Source of the DNA: SHWB01 sp050246875
GTDB lineage: Bacteria; Pseudomonadota; Alphaproteobacteria; UBA6615
Direction of reading: 5' to 3'
NCBI GenBank assembly: GCA_050246875.1
Contig: JBFWVF010000003.1
Coordinates: forward strand, 186,001 to 250,000
Length of the DNA: 64,000 bases
In this document: piece after piece, positions 43,807-52,318 of the stretch
How positions within the stretch are numbered: the stretch's first letter is position 1
How the letters are laid out: the number at the start of each line of letters is the position of its first letter
The notes under the pieces: generated by a model
Told to the model about the DNA's origin: nothing
Seen by the model: only the letters and a program-made list of their open reading frames with translations
Database searches by the model: none
Translations under genes and position numbers: made by a program

Positions 43807-43825
43807 TTTTTCGCTATCGGAAAAA
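43807..43825 (-). promoter_or_regulatory. Dyad TTTTTC-N7-GAAAAA, possible IclR operator
   Basis: An AT-rich inverted repeat (TTTTTC, 43807-43812, GAAAAA, 43820-43825) stands in the gap between the IclR gene stop and the oxidoreductase start, about 100 bases before the latter. IclR-family operators are palindromes of this size. No other AT-rich patch is near. A promoter lying over it would give IclR direct control of the oxidoreductase. Confidence 0.5.
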
Positions 43826-43837
43826 GTTGCCGAGGGT

Positions 43838-44716
43838 TCAGACGACCGGCCGGTAGTCGGAAATGGCCTTGGCCACGGCCTCGGCGCGGCGCACCCGGTC
43901 GGCGATTTCCGCGTCCTCCGCGGCGGTGCCGGCATAAACCATCCAGATCGCGAGGTTGACCTCCTCGCGCAGGCTGACCATCGGCACGGCGATGCCGAAC
44001 ATGCCGGGCCGGAACTCGCCGTCATCGACGGCCCAGCCGCGCGAGCGCACGCGCCGCAGTTCGGCAATCAGCGACGGCACGGTGGTGATGGTCCTGAGCG
44101 TGTGCGCTTCGAGGCCGCGCTCGCGGAACACCTCGCGCGTCTCGCTCTCGCGCTGCCAGGCGAGCAGCACCTTGCCGATGGCCGTGGCGTGGGCGTCGAC
44201 ATAGGTGCCGATGCGCGCCGCCACCCGTCCGGTCTCCTCGCGGCCGAGCACGCGGTCGAGCAGCACCACCTGGCTGCCGGCGAGCGCGCCGAAGAACACC
44301 GAGGCGCCGACGTCGCGGGCGAGTTGCACCAGCAGCGGATGGGCGCGGCCGCTGGTCATGCGCATCGCCCGGCTGGTGGCGCCGATGTAGAAGGTCTCGA
44401 AGCCGAGCGAATAGCGCCGCGTGATCGAGTTCTTGTAGGCGAAGCGGCGCCCGACGAGCACCGCCAGCAGGCGATGGGCGGTGCCGGGCGACAGGCCCGT
44501 GCCCTTGCAGATGTCGGTGATGCGCGCCGGCCGCCGGTACTCGTGCAGGAACACCAGGATGTCGAGCGCGCGCTCGACCGAGCGGTTGGCGTATTTCGGC
44601 TGGCCCTCGTCCTCGTCGGCGCCGAAGGCGTTGGCCAGATCGACGGCACCGGCGCCGGACGGCTCCGTCGCTTCCGTGCCACCGGCGTGGCTGCGCTTGC
44701 GGACGTCCCCTGCCAT
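43838..44716 (-). CDS. IclR family transcriptional regulator
   Basis: A 292-residue regulator. After a 40-residue polar extension, the winged helix (about 43-105) begins NRSVERALDILVFLHEYRRPARITDICKGTGLSPGTAHRLLAVL. The effector domain has GSQVVLLDRVLG near residue 148, HATAIGKVLLAW near residue 173 and DDGEFRPGMFGIAVPM near residue 230, all typical. IclR proteins respond to small acids such as aromatic or glyoxylate-type metabolites. It lies nine bases after lysS and upstream of the LLM oxidoreductase, its most likely target. Confidence 0.93.
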   Translation of the reverse strand: MAGDVRKRSHAGGTEATEPSGAGAVDLANAFGADEDEGQPKYANRSVERALDILVFLHEYRRPARITDICKGTGLSPGTAHRLLAVLVGRRFAYKNSITRRYSLGFETFYIGATSRAMRMTSGRAHPLLVQLARDVGASVFFGALAGSQVVLLDRVLGREETGRVAARIGTYVDAHATAIGKVLLAWQRESETREVFRERGLEAHTLRTITTVPSLIAELRRVRSRGWAVDDGEFRPGMFGIAVPMVSLREEVNLAIWMVYAGTAAEDAEIADRVRRAEAVAKAISDYRPVV

Positions 44717-44725
44717 CGGTCTGCC

Positions 44726-46315
44726 TCAGGCCGCCGAGAGGTCTTCGCCGGCGAGGGCGCGGCGGATCAGTGCCACCGTCTCGGCAACGCCGTAGATGGC
44801 GGCGAAGGAGCCGAAGCGCGGCCCCTCGCTCTGTCCCAGCAGCACCTCGTAGAGGCAGCGGAACCAGTCGCGCAGCGGCTCGAAGCCGTGCTCCTTGCCG
44901 ATGGCGTAGACCTCCGCCTGCACCGTCTCGCCGTCGGCGCCCGGCGCCAGCGCGGCGATGCGGTCGGCAAGCGCGGCGAGCGCCGCGCGCTCGGCCGGCG
45001 TCGGCGCACGGTAGCGCTTGGCCGGCTTCACCAGGTCGCGGTAGCAGGCGATGGCGTGGCCGACGAGCGCGTCGAGGATCGGATGCGTCGCCGGCGAGGC
45101 CTCGGGCATGTAGCGGGCGACGAACGCCCACAGCACGGCCGCGTCCTCGGTGTTGCACACCGAGGCGAGGTTGAGCAGCACGCCGAAGGACGGCCCGGCC
45201 TCGGCCGCCGGCGGCGTGCCGGCATGGACGTGCCAGGCGGGATTCTCCAGCCGCGCGCCGGCATCCTCGCCGGCGAAGCGGGCGAGGCCGCCGAGCCATT
45301 CGTCGACATTGCGCGGGATGACGTCGAAATAGAGCCGCTTGGCCGCCTTCGGCTTGCCGAACATGAACCAGGCCAGACTCGCCGCCGGCCCGTACGCCAG
45401 CCACTCCTCGATGGTCAGGCCGTTGCCGCGCGACTTCGATATCTTCTCGCCGTTCTGGTCGAGGAACAGCTCGTAGGTGAAGCCCTCCGGCGGCGTGCCG
45501 CCGAGGATGCGGCAGATGCGCGACGACAGCCGCACAGAGTCGATCAGGTCCTTACCCGACATCTCGTAGTCGACGGCGAGGGCGAACCAGCGCATCGCCC
45601 AGTCGGCCTTCCACTGCAGCTTGCAGTGCCCGCCGGTGACCGGCACCTCGACCAGCGCGCTGGTGCGCGGATCGCGGTAGACGACCGTCCCCGCCTGCGG
45701 CCGCCGCTCGACCAGCGGCACCTGCAGGACGACGCCGGTGGTCGGACACACCGGCAGGAAGGGCGAGTAGGTCTCGCGCCGCTCCGGCCCCAGCGTCGGC
45801 AGGATGACCGCCGTCACCTCGTCGTAGCGTTCGAGCACGCGCCGCAGCGCCGCATCGAATCGTCCGGCGCGGTAGTAGTCGGTCGCGCTGGCGAATTCGT
45901 AGTCGAAGCCGAAGCGGTCGAGGAAGGCGCGCAGGCGGGCGTTGTTGTGGGCGCCGAAGCTGTCATGCGTGCCGAAGGGGTCGGGCACGGCCGTCAGCGG
46001 CTTGCCGAGATGGGCCGCGAGCATTTCGCGGCTGGGCACGTTGTCGGGCACCTTGCGCAGCCCGTCCATGTCGTCCGAGAAGGCGACGAGGCGCGTCGGG
46101 ATGTCCGACAGTTCGGCGAAGGCGCGGCGGACCATCGCCGTGCGCGCGACCTCGCCGAAGGTGCCGATATGCGGCAGGCCCGAGGGCCCGTAGCCGGTCT
46201 CGAACAGCACGTGGCCCTTGGCCGGCGCCGCGCCCTTCGTGCGCTCGAGGAGCTTGCGTGCCTCCTCGAACGGCCAGGCCTTCGCCGCCATCGCCAGTTC
46301 GCGCATTGCCGCCAT
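44726..46315 (-). CDS. lysS: Lysyl-tRNA synthetase, class I
   Basis: A 529-residue class I synthetase. The ATP-binding motifs are PHIGT near residue 48 (HIGH-type) and EKISKSRGNG near residue 288 (KMSKS-type). FETGYGPSGLPHIGTFGEVART, DDMDGLRKVPDNVP and GGHCKLQWKADWAMRW are specific for class I LysRS, an archaeal-type enzyme also found in many alphaproteobacteria in place of the class II form. The C-terminal helical domain is intact. ATG at 46315 is preferred; internal ATG codons a few residues later are possible. Confidence 0.96.
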   Translation of the reverse strand: MAAMRELAMAAKAWPFEEARKLLERTKGAAPAKGHVLFETGYGPSGLPHIGTFGEVARTAMVRRAFAELSDIPTRLVAFSDDMDGLRKVPDNVPSREMLAAHLGKPLTAVPDPFGTHDSFGAHNNARLRAFLDRFGFDYEFASATDYYRAGRFDAALRRVLERYDEVTAVILPTLGPERRETYSPFLPVCPTTGVVLQVPLVERRPQAGTVVYRDPRTSALVEVPVTGGHCKLQWKADWAMRWFALAVDYEMSGKDLIDSVRLSSRICRILGGTPPEGFTYELFLDQNGEKISKSRGNGLTIEEWLAYGPAASLAWFMFGKPKAAKRLYFDVIPRNVDEWLGGLARFAGEDAGARLENPAWHVHAGTPPAAEAGPSFGVLLNLASVCNTEDAAVLWAFVARYMPEASPATHPILDALVGHAIACYRDLVKPAKRYRAPTPAERAALAALADRIAALAPGADGETVQAEVYAIGKEHGFEPLRDWFRCLYEVLLGQSEGPRFGSFAAIYGVAETVALIRRALAGEDLSAA

Positions 46316-46422
46316 GCCACGGGTTTCCAGCCAACGGAAAGAAATGTCGGCGGACCCTATGGTCGGCGGCGCTCCGGGTCAACAGCAGGGATTGGGCAGG
46401 AGAACATCGGCCGGCCGGGCCT

Positions 46423-46450
46423 CCTCTCCGCCCCCGCGGGGGCGGAGAGG
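46423..46450. terminator. Perfect 28-base palindrome, terminator-like
   Basis: CCTCTCCGCCCCCG and its exact complement lie back to back without a loop (14 + 14 bases). It is 21 bases past the stop of the 60-residue protein gene and upstream of lysS on the minus strand. There is no U-tract, but it could terminate or attenuate transcription into lysS. It resembles the CCTCTCCC palindromes elsewhere in the window. Confidence 0.5.
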
Positions 46451-46470
46451 ATGCGGGCGGAGCGGGACGA

Positions 46471-46653
46471 TCACGCGGCGATGTCGACCACCTTGCCGCG
46501 CGCGCCGTTGGCCGGCGGTGCCGCGTCCGGCGTCAGGTCCTTCACCCCGCCGATCTCCTGCCGCTTGAACGACTGGGGCGGCGCCTTGTCGGAAATGACG
46601 CTCTGCGACGCCGGCGCGAGCGTCGAGACGGAGCGGATGGCGTTGATGTCCAT
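46471..46653 (-). CDS. Small 60-residue protein of unknown function
   Basis: A 60-residue reading frame with GGGAGAAG at good distance before the ATG at 46653. The product (MDINAIRSVSTLAPASQSV, then KAPPQSFKRQEIGGVKDLTP) is polar, with no membrane segment or Cys, and probably partly disordered. I recognise no family. The strong ribosome binding site and codon use support expression. It is divergent from the DinG-like gene. Confidence 0.5.
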   Translation of the reverse strand: MDINAIRSVSTLAPASQSVISDKAPPQSFKRQEIGGVKDLTPDAAPPANGARGKVVDIAA

Positions 46654-46775
46654 TGCGGTCTTCTCCCGTATCCGTGGGCGACGCGGTTTATCCGGAAATT
46701 TCCGATACATGTCAGCAACCATCGAGTCCGCTTTTCGCTAAGATCGCCGCGAATTTTAGCGACCGGACCGGGACC

Positions 46776-49562
46776 GTGAGCGCATCGGACACAGGCGAGG
46801 CGCGCGTCGCACCGCCGCCCGCCCTCGTGGCGCTGGCGCGCGACGCGGTGTGGCTCGACGCCGATGGCGTCGTCGAGCGCCTCGCCTTCGCCGAGGCCGC
46901 CGCCCGCGCCTCGGCCGCCGCCGTGCTCGTCTGCCACGCGGCGGCGACGGCACGGCGTCTCGGCATCGAGCGCCTCGTCGCCTACGACGTGCTGGAGCTG
47001 TGGGCCTTCGCACGCCCGGCACGACCGGTCGTGCCGACGGTCGGCGGCCTCGCCCGCGCCCTCGGCCTGCCGGTGCCGGCCGACGCGGAGGCCGCCGTCG
47101 TCGCGCTCCCGGCGATCGCGGCAAGCCTCCTCGACGGCCTCGCGGCCGAGCGCACCGACCCGTCCGCCGCCGCCATCGCGCGTGCGCTCGCCGCCGCCGG
47201 CTGGGCCTGGGGGCCGGCCGTGCTCGACGCGCTCGACGCCGCGCCGGCCGCGCCCGGCAAGGCGTGGAACGATCCCGCCCTCGCCGTCTGGCGCCATCTT
47301 CCCGCCTGGCAGGACATGGCGCCGCCCGACCCGCCGGGCAGCCGGCCCGTCGAGCCGGGCGAGGCGCGCGCGCAGCTTGCCCGCATGCTCGGCAACGGCG
47401 CCGAGGAGCGCCCGAGCCAGGCCGACTACGCCTCGGCCGTGACCGCCGCGTTCGCGCCGCGGCCGGCGCCCGGCGAACCGGCGGTGGTTCTGGCCGAGGC
47501 CGGCACGGGCACCGGCAAGACCGCCGGTTACCTCGCCGCCGCCTCGCTGTGGGCGGAGAAGAACGGCGCGCCGGTCTGGGCCTCGACCTACACCCGCGCG
47601 CTGCAGCAGCAGCTCGACGCCGAGCTGGCGCGGCTGTGGCCGGACCCGAAGGAACGCGCCGAGGCCGTCGTCATCCGCAAGGGCCGCGAGAACTACCTGT
47701 GCCTGCTGAATCTCGAGGAGACGGCCGGCCGCCTCGCCACACTGCACACGCCCGAGGCGGTCGGCGTCGGCCTCGTGCTGCGCTGGACGGCGGCGACGCG
47801 CGACGGCGATTTCGGCGGCGACTTCCCGTCCTGGCTCGCCGAACTGGTCGGCGGCGGAACGACGCTGGGCCTCGCCGACCGTCGCGGTGAGTGCATCTAC
47901 GCCGCCTGCGCGCATTATGGCCGCTGCTTCGTCGAGCGTTCGGTGCGCCGGGCGCCGCATGCGCGCATCGTCGTCGCCAACCATGCGCTGGCCATGCTGA
48001 CGGCGGCGCGCGCCGGCGACGACGATCGCCTGCCGGTGCGCTACGTGTTCGACGAGGGCCATCATCTCTTCGACGCCGCCGACGCCACCTTCGCCACGCA
48101 CCTGACGGCGCGCGAGGCGGCCGAGCTGCGGCGCTGGATCGTCGGCGCCGAGGGTGGACGGCGCGGCCGCGCCCGCGGCCTCGCCCTGCGCGCCGGCGAC
48201 CTCACCGGCGACGACCGTGCGGCGGCAGCCGCGCTCGATGCGGCGCTGGCGGCGGCGCGCGCGCTGCCGGGGCCGGGCTGGGGCGCGCGCATCGGCGAGG
48301 GCCGGCCACAGGGATCGGTCGAGGCCTTCCTCGCGGCGGTGCGCGCGCAGGTGCGGGCGCGCGCCGCGCACGACGACGACAGCTACGGCCGCGAATGCGA
48401 GACCGTGCCGGTCGAGGCCGAGGTGCTTTCGGCCGCCCTGGCGGCGGGCGGCGCGCTGGGCGAACTGGCCCGGCCGCTGACGGCGCTGGCCGAGCGCCTG
48501 CGCGCCCGCCTCGACGACGAGGCCGAGGACCTCGACAGCGCGACGCGCGGCCGCCTCGACAGCGTCGCCCGGGCGATCGAGCGGCGCACGACCGACATCC
48601 TCGCCGGCTGGCGGGCCATGCTCGCCGACCTCGCGGCCGGCACGCCGCCCGGCCTCGTCGACTGGTTCGCCACCGAGCGCGGCGACGGCCGCGACACCGA
48701 CGTCGGCATGTACCGCCACCACGTCGATCCGACGCTGCCGCTCGCCGCCGTGCTGATGCGCCACGCCCATGGCTGGGTCGTCACCTCGGCGACGCTGACC
48801 GACGCGACCGGCGACACCGAGGCCGACTGGCACGCCGCCGAGGCGCGCACCGGGGCGCTGCACCTCGCCCGCCCGGCGCTGCGCGCGCGCGTACCCTCAC
48901 CCTTCGACTATCCGGCGGCGACGCGCGTCGTCGTGGTGCGCGACGTGCGGCGCGGCGCCACCGACCAGGTGGCCGCTGCCTTCCGCGAGCTGTTCCTCGC
49001 AAGCCACGGCGGCGCGCTCGGCCTGTTCACGGCGATCGAGCGGCTGCGCGCGGTGCACGGGCGCATATCGGGCCCGCTCGCCGATGCCGGCCTGCCGCTC
49101 CTTGCCCAGCACGTCGACGCCATGAATGTGGCGACGCTGCTCGACATCTTCCGCTCCGAGGAGGATTCCTGCCTGCTCGGCACCGATGCGGTGAGGGATG
49201 GCGTCGACGTGCCCGGCCGCTCGCTGCGCCTCATCGTCTTCGACCGCGTGCCGTGGCCGCGCCCGACCATCCTGCACAAGGCGCGGCGCGCGGAGTTCGG
49301 CGGCCGCGCCGTCGACGATGCCATGGCCCGCCTGCGCCTCGCCCAGGCTTACGGTCGGCTGGTGCGCCGCGCCGGCGACCGTGGCGTCTTCGTGCTGCTC
49401 GACGCCGCCCTGCCCTCGCGCCTCGCCACCGCCTTCCCGCCGGGCGTCGCGATCGAGCGCGTCGGGCTGGCCGAGGCGGTGGCGCTGGTGAAGGACTTCT
49501 TCGGCACCTCCAGTGGTGACGACCGCACTGGCCATCCTCGCCCTTCGACAGGCTCAGGGTGA
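46776..49562 (+). CDS. DinG/XPD-like ATP-dependent DNA helicase
   Basis: A 928-residue superfamily 2 helicase. The Walker A motif is LAEAGTGTGKTAGYL near residue 244; four Cys around ENYLCLLN, RGECIYAACAHYGRCF (residues about 308-388) form the expected 4Fe-4S cluster; the DEAH box is VFDEGHHLFD near residue 424; WVVTSATLTD, GLFTAIERL and QAYGRLVRRAGDRGVFVLLD are the C-terminal motifs. A 240-residue N-terminal extension precedes the helicase core. GTG at 46776 fits the frame. The last residues (HPRPSTGSG) are encoded by a dispersed repeat that also supplies the stop codon. Confidence 0.92.
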   Translation: MSASDTGEARVAPPPALVALARDAVWLDADGVVERLAFAEAAARASAAAVLVCHAAATARRLGIERLVAYDVLELWAFARPARPVVPTVGGLARALGLPVPADAEAAVVALPAIAASLLDGLAAERTDPSAAAIARALAAAGWAWGPAVLDALDAAPAAPGKAWNDPALAVWRHLPAWQDMAPPDPPGSRPVEPGEARAQLARMLGNGAEERPSQADYASAVTAAFAPRPAPGEPAVVLAEAGTGTGKTAGYLAAASLWAEKNGAPVWASTYTRALQQQLDAELARLWPDPKERAEAVVIRKGRENYLCLLNLEETAGRLATLHTPEAVGVGLVLRWTAATRDGDFGGDFPSWLAELVGGGTTLGLADRRGECIYAACAHYGRCFVERSVRRAPHARIVVANHALAMLTAARAGDDDRLPVRYVFDEGHHLFDAADATFATHLTAREAAELRRWIVGAEGGRRGRARGLALRAGDLTGDDRAAAAALDAALAAARALPGPGWGARIGEGRPQGSVEAFLAAVRAQVRARAAHDDDSYGRECETVPVEAEVLSAALAAGGALGELARPLTALAERLRARLDDEAEDLDSATRGRLDSVARAIERRTTDILAGWRAMLADLAAGTPPGLVDWFATERGDGRDTDVGMYRHHVDPTLPLAAVLMRHAHGWVVTSATLTDATGDTEADWHAAEARTGALHLARPALRARVPSPFDYPAATRVVVVRDVRRGATDQVAAAFRELFLASHGGALGLFTAIERLRAVHGRISGPLADAGLPLLAQHVDAMNVATLLDIFRSEEDSCLLGTDAVRDGVDVPGRSLRLIVFDRVPWPRPTILHKARRAEFGGRAVDDAMARLRLAQAYGRLVRRAGDRGVFVLLDAALPSRLATAFPPGVAIERVGLAEAVALVKDFFGTSSGDDRTGHPRPSTGSG

Positions 49563-49636
49563 GGTTGGCGGGTCGCTGTCACTGCCGTGCCCGGCCGTTC
49601 CAGCAGCCCTCATCCTGAGCCTGTCGAAGGACGAGG
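49536..49636. repeat. Inverted pair of 29-base dispersed repeat, copy 2
   Basis: Arms at 49536-49564 and 49608-49636 are near-perfect complements (CCTTCGACAGGCTCAGG core) around a 43-base loop, the same element as at 8456-8565. The left arm overlaps the helicase gene and contains its TGA stop. It lies between the helicase gene and the convergent DUF465 gene. Confidence 0.85.
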
Positions 49637-49661
49637 GCGTCCCTCGCTCACGCCAGCGCGC

Positions 49662-49880
49662 CTACGCGATGATATCCGGGTAGAGCGAGCTTTCGACCTG
49701 CTGGATGCGGTCGCGCAGTTGCAGCTTGCGCTTCTTCAGGCGCTGCAGGCGCAACTGGTCGAACGGCGCCTGCTCGCCGAGGCGCTCGATGACGTCGTCG
49801 AGGTCGCGGTGCTCGCTGCGCAGGTCCGACAGCAGGCGTTCGAGCGCTTCGCGGTCTTCCGTGCCGCCGTTTCCGTCCAT
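49662..49880 (-). CDS. DUF465/YdcH family protein
   Basis: A 72-residue helical protein. LLSDLRSEHRDLDDVIERL followed by DQLRLQRLKKRKLQLRDRIQQVES is the DUF465 signature. These small proteins are widespread in proteobacteria and have no settled role. ATG at 49880 was preferred over a longer upstream start with atypical residues. It is convergent with the DinG-like helicase gene. Confidence 0.88.
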   Translation of the reverse strand: MDGNGGTEDREALERLLSDLRSEHRDLDDVIERLGEQAPFDQLRLQRLKKRKLQLRDRIQQVESSLYPDIIA

Positions 49881-49946
49881 GCTCCCGCACCGTGCGTCGT
49901 CGGTCCCGTCAGTATAGCAGACGCGGGGCGCCTCCGGCCGTGACAC

Positions 49947-52298
49947 TCACGCGCACTTGGAGTGCCCGCAATCGAGGCAGACATCGCAGTTTTCCTGCCG
50001 CACGAGGGCGGCGGCGCCGCAGCGCGGGCACTGGCGCAGGCTGGCGGCGGCGGCGGCCGTGAGCGACTGCGCGGGCGCGGCCCTGTCCCCGGCGGCGGCG
50101 GCCGCCGCGCGGGCGGCGTGGCCGATGGCGCCGGCCTCGCGCGCCGGCAGGAAGCCGATATCGGTCATGTGCCGTTCGATGACCTCGCCGATCGCCGCCA
50201 GCAGCGACGGCACGTAGCGGCCCTCCAGCCACTGCCCGCCGCGCGGATCGAACACCGCCTTCAGCTCCTCGACCACGAACGACACGTCGCCGCCGCGCCG
50301 GAACACGGCCGAGATCATGCGCGTCAGCGCCACGGTCCAGGCATAGTGCTCCATGTTCTTGGAGTTGATGAACACCTCGAACGGCGCGCGGCGGCCGTCG
50401 CGGACGATGTCGTTGAGGGTGATGTAGATGGCGTGGTCGCTGTCCGGCCAGCGGATCTTGTAGGTGCGGCCGGGCAGCGCCTCGGGGCGGTCGAGCGGCT
50501 TCGTCATCCACACCACGCCGCCGGCCTCGTAGACGTCGGCGAAGCCCTTGCGCGGTGCCTCGGCGGGCGCAGTGGCCGGTGCGCCGGCCGGCTTCGCCGC
50601 GTCCGCCGTCGTCGCCAACACGGCGCCGGTGACGTCGTTCGGCCGGTAGGTCGTGCAGCCCTTGCAGCCCAGCCGCCAGGCCTGCAGGTAGACGTCCTTG
50701 AAGGCGTCGAAGGAAATGTCCTCGGGCACGTTGACGGTCTTGGAGATCGAGCTGTCGACCCATTTCTGCGCCGCCGCCTGCATCACCAGATGGTCGCCCG
50801 GCGCCAGCGACTGGGCATCGACGAAGGACGGCGGCAGGGGCGCGTCCTCGCCCTTCGTCTCGCGCCACAGGCGCACCGCCCAGTCCTCGACGCGCTCGCG
50901 GCGGCGCTCGCCGTCGGGCATCAGCACCGCGCGCTCGTAGTCGAAGGCGAAGATCGGCTCGATGCCCGAGGACAGGTTGCCGGCGAGCAGCGAGATCGTG
51001 CCGGTGGGCGCGATCGAGGTCAGGAGACCGTTGCGGATGCCGTGCGCGGCGATGGCGTCGCGCACCTCCTGCGGCAGCCGGCCGACGAACGGCGCGGCGA
51101 GGAAGCGGTCGCGGTCGTAGAGCGGGAACGCGCCCTTCTCGGCCGCCAGCGCGGCCGAGGCGAGGTAGGCGTGGCGGGCGATGGCGGCGAGCCAGCGCTC
51201 GGTCAGCGCCACCGCCTCGCGCGCGCCGTAGCGGGCGCCGCACAGCGCCAGCGCGTCGGCGAGGCCGGTGACGCCGAGGCCGATGCGGCGCTTGGCCAGC
51301 GCCTCGGCGCGCTGCGCCGGCAGCGGGAAACGCGAGACGTCGATGGCGTTGTCGAGCATGCGGACAGCCACCGGCACCAGGCGGGCGAACGCCGCGTCGG
51401 GAATGTGCGCCTTGTCGGTGAAGGGCTGCTCGACCAGCCGCGCCAGATCGAGCGAACCAAGCAGGCAGGCGCCGTAGGGCGGCAGCGGCTGCTCGCCGCA
51501 CGGGTTGGTGGCGCGGATGGTTTCCAGCCAGCCGAGGTTGTTCTCGGCGTTGATGCGGTCGATGAAAATGACGCCGGGCTCGGCATTGGCGTAGGTCGCC
51601 GCCATGATGCGGTCCCACAGTTCGCGGGCGCGCAGCGTCTTCGCCACGGTGCCGCCGAACGACAGATCCCACGGCGCGTCGGCCTCGACCGCCGCCATGA
51701 AGGCGTCGCTCGCCAGCACCGACAGGTTGAACATGGTGAGGCGCCCCGGCGTGCGCTTGGCGTCGATGAAGGCCTCGACGTCGGGATGGTCGCAGGCCAG
51801 CGTCGCCATCATCGCGCCGCGGCGGTAGCCGGCGCTCATCACCGTGCGACACATCGCGTCCCACACGTCCATGAAGGACAGTGGCCCGGAGGCGTCGGCG
51901 CCGACGCCTTTGACGAGGGCACCGCGCGGCCGCAGCGTCGAGAAGTCGTAGCCGATGCCGCCGCCCTGCTGCAGCGTCAGCGCCGCCTCGCGCAGATGGG
52001 CGAAGATGCCGCCCATGTCGTCCGGCACGGTGCCCATGACGAAGCAGTTGAACAGGGTGACGTCGCGCCCTGTACCGGCGCCGGCGAGGATGCGGCCGGC
52101 GGGCATGAAGGCGAAGCCGTCGAGCGCGGCGTGGAACGGCCCCTCCCAGGCGCCCGGATCGCGTTCGGCGGCGGCGAGCGCGCGGGCGACGCGGCGCCAG
52201 GTGTCGTCGATCGTGCCATCGACCGGCGCCCCGGCGGCGTCGCGCAGCCGGTACTTCATGTCCCAGATGCGATGGGCGATGGGGACGAGTTGCGCCAG
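49947..52298 (-). CDS. nrdJ: Adenosylcobalamin-dependent (class II) ribonucleotide reductase
   Basis: A B12-dependent reductase that makes deoxynucleotides with or without oxygen. The radical-site residues lie in TNPCGEQPLPPYGACLLGSL (Asn, Cys, Glu), with the paired Cys in LFNCFVM and the C-terminal CDVCLDCGHSKCA. A zinc-ribbon-like CPRCG segment is near the end. The conserved N-terminus IWDMKYRL contains the first ATG (52259), so the true start must be upstream: a perfect AGGAGG (52305-52310) is six bases before an in-frame CTG at 52298, giving 783 residues. It is the last gene of the ftsE-ftsX-ydcF-plsC transcript. Confidence 0.9.
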   Translation of the reverse strand: MAQLVPIAHRIWDMKYRLRDAAGAPVDGTIDDTWRRVARALAAAERDPGAWEGPFHAALDGFAFMPAGRILAGAGTGRDVTLFNCFVMGTVPDDMGGIFAHLREAALTLQQGGGIGYDFSTLRPRGALVKGVGADASGPLSFMDVWDAMCRTVMSAGYRRGAMMATLACDHPDVEAFIDAKRTPGRLTMFNLSVLASDAFMAAVEADAPWDLSFGGTVAKTLRARELWDRIMAATYANAEPGVIFIDRINAENNLGWLETIRATNPCGEQPLPPYGACLLGSLDLARLVEQPFTDKAHIPDAAFARLVPVAVRMLDNAIDVSRFPLPAQRAEALAKRRIGLGVTGLADALALCGARYGAREAVALTERWLAAIARHAYLASAALAAEKGAFPLYDRDRFLAAPFVGRLPQEVRDAIAAHGIRNGLLTSIAPTGTISLLAGNLSSGIEPIFAFDYERAVLMPDGERRRERVEDWAVRLWRETKGEDAPLPPSFVDAQSLAPGDHLVMQAAAQKWVDSSISKTVNVPEDISFDAFKDVYLQAWRLGCKGCTTYRPNDVTGAVLATTADAAKPAGAPATAPAEAPRKGFADVYEAGGVVWMTKPLDRPEALPGRTYKIRWPDSDHAIYITLNDIVRDGRRAPFEVFINSKNMEHYAWTVALTRMISAVFRRGGDVSFVVEELKAVFDPRGGQWLEGRYVPSLLAAIGEVIERHMTDIGFLPAREAGAIGHAARAAAAAAGDRAAPAQSLTAAAAASLRQCPRCGAAALVRQENCDVCLDCGHSKCA

Positions 52299-52318
52299 GG
52301 CCAGCCTCCTGCCTGCCC

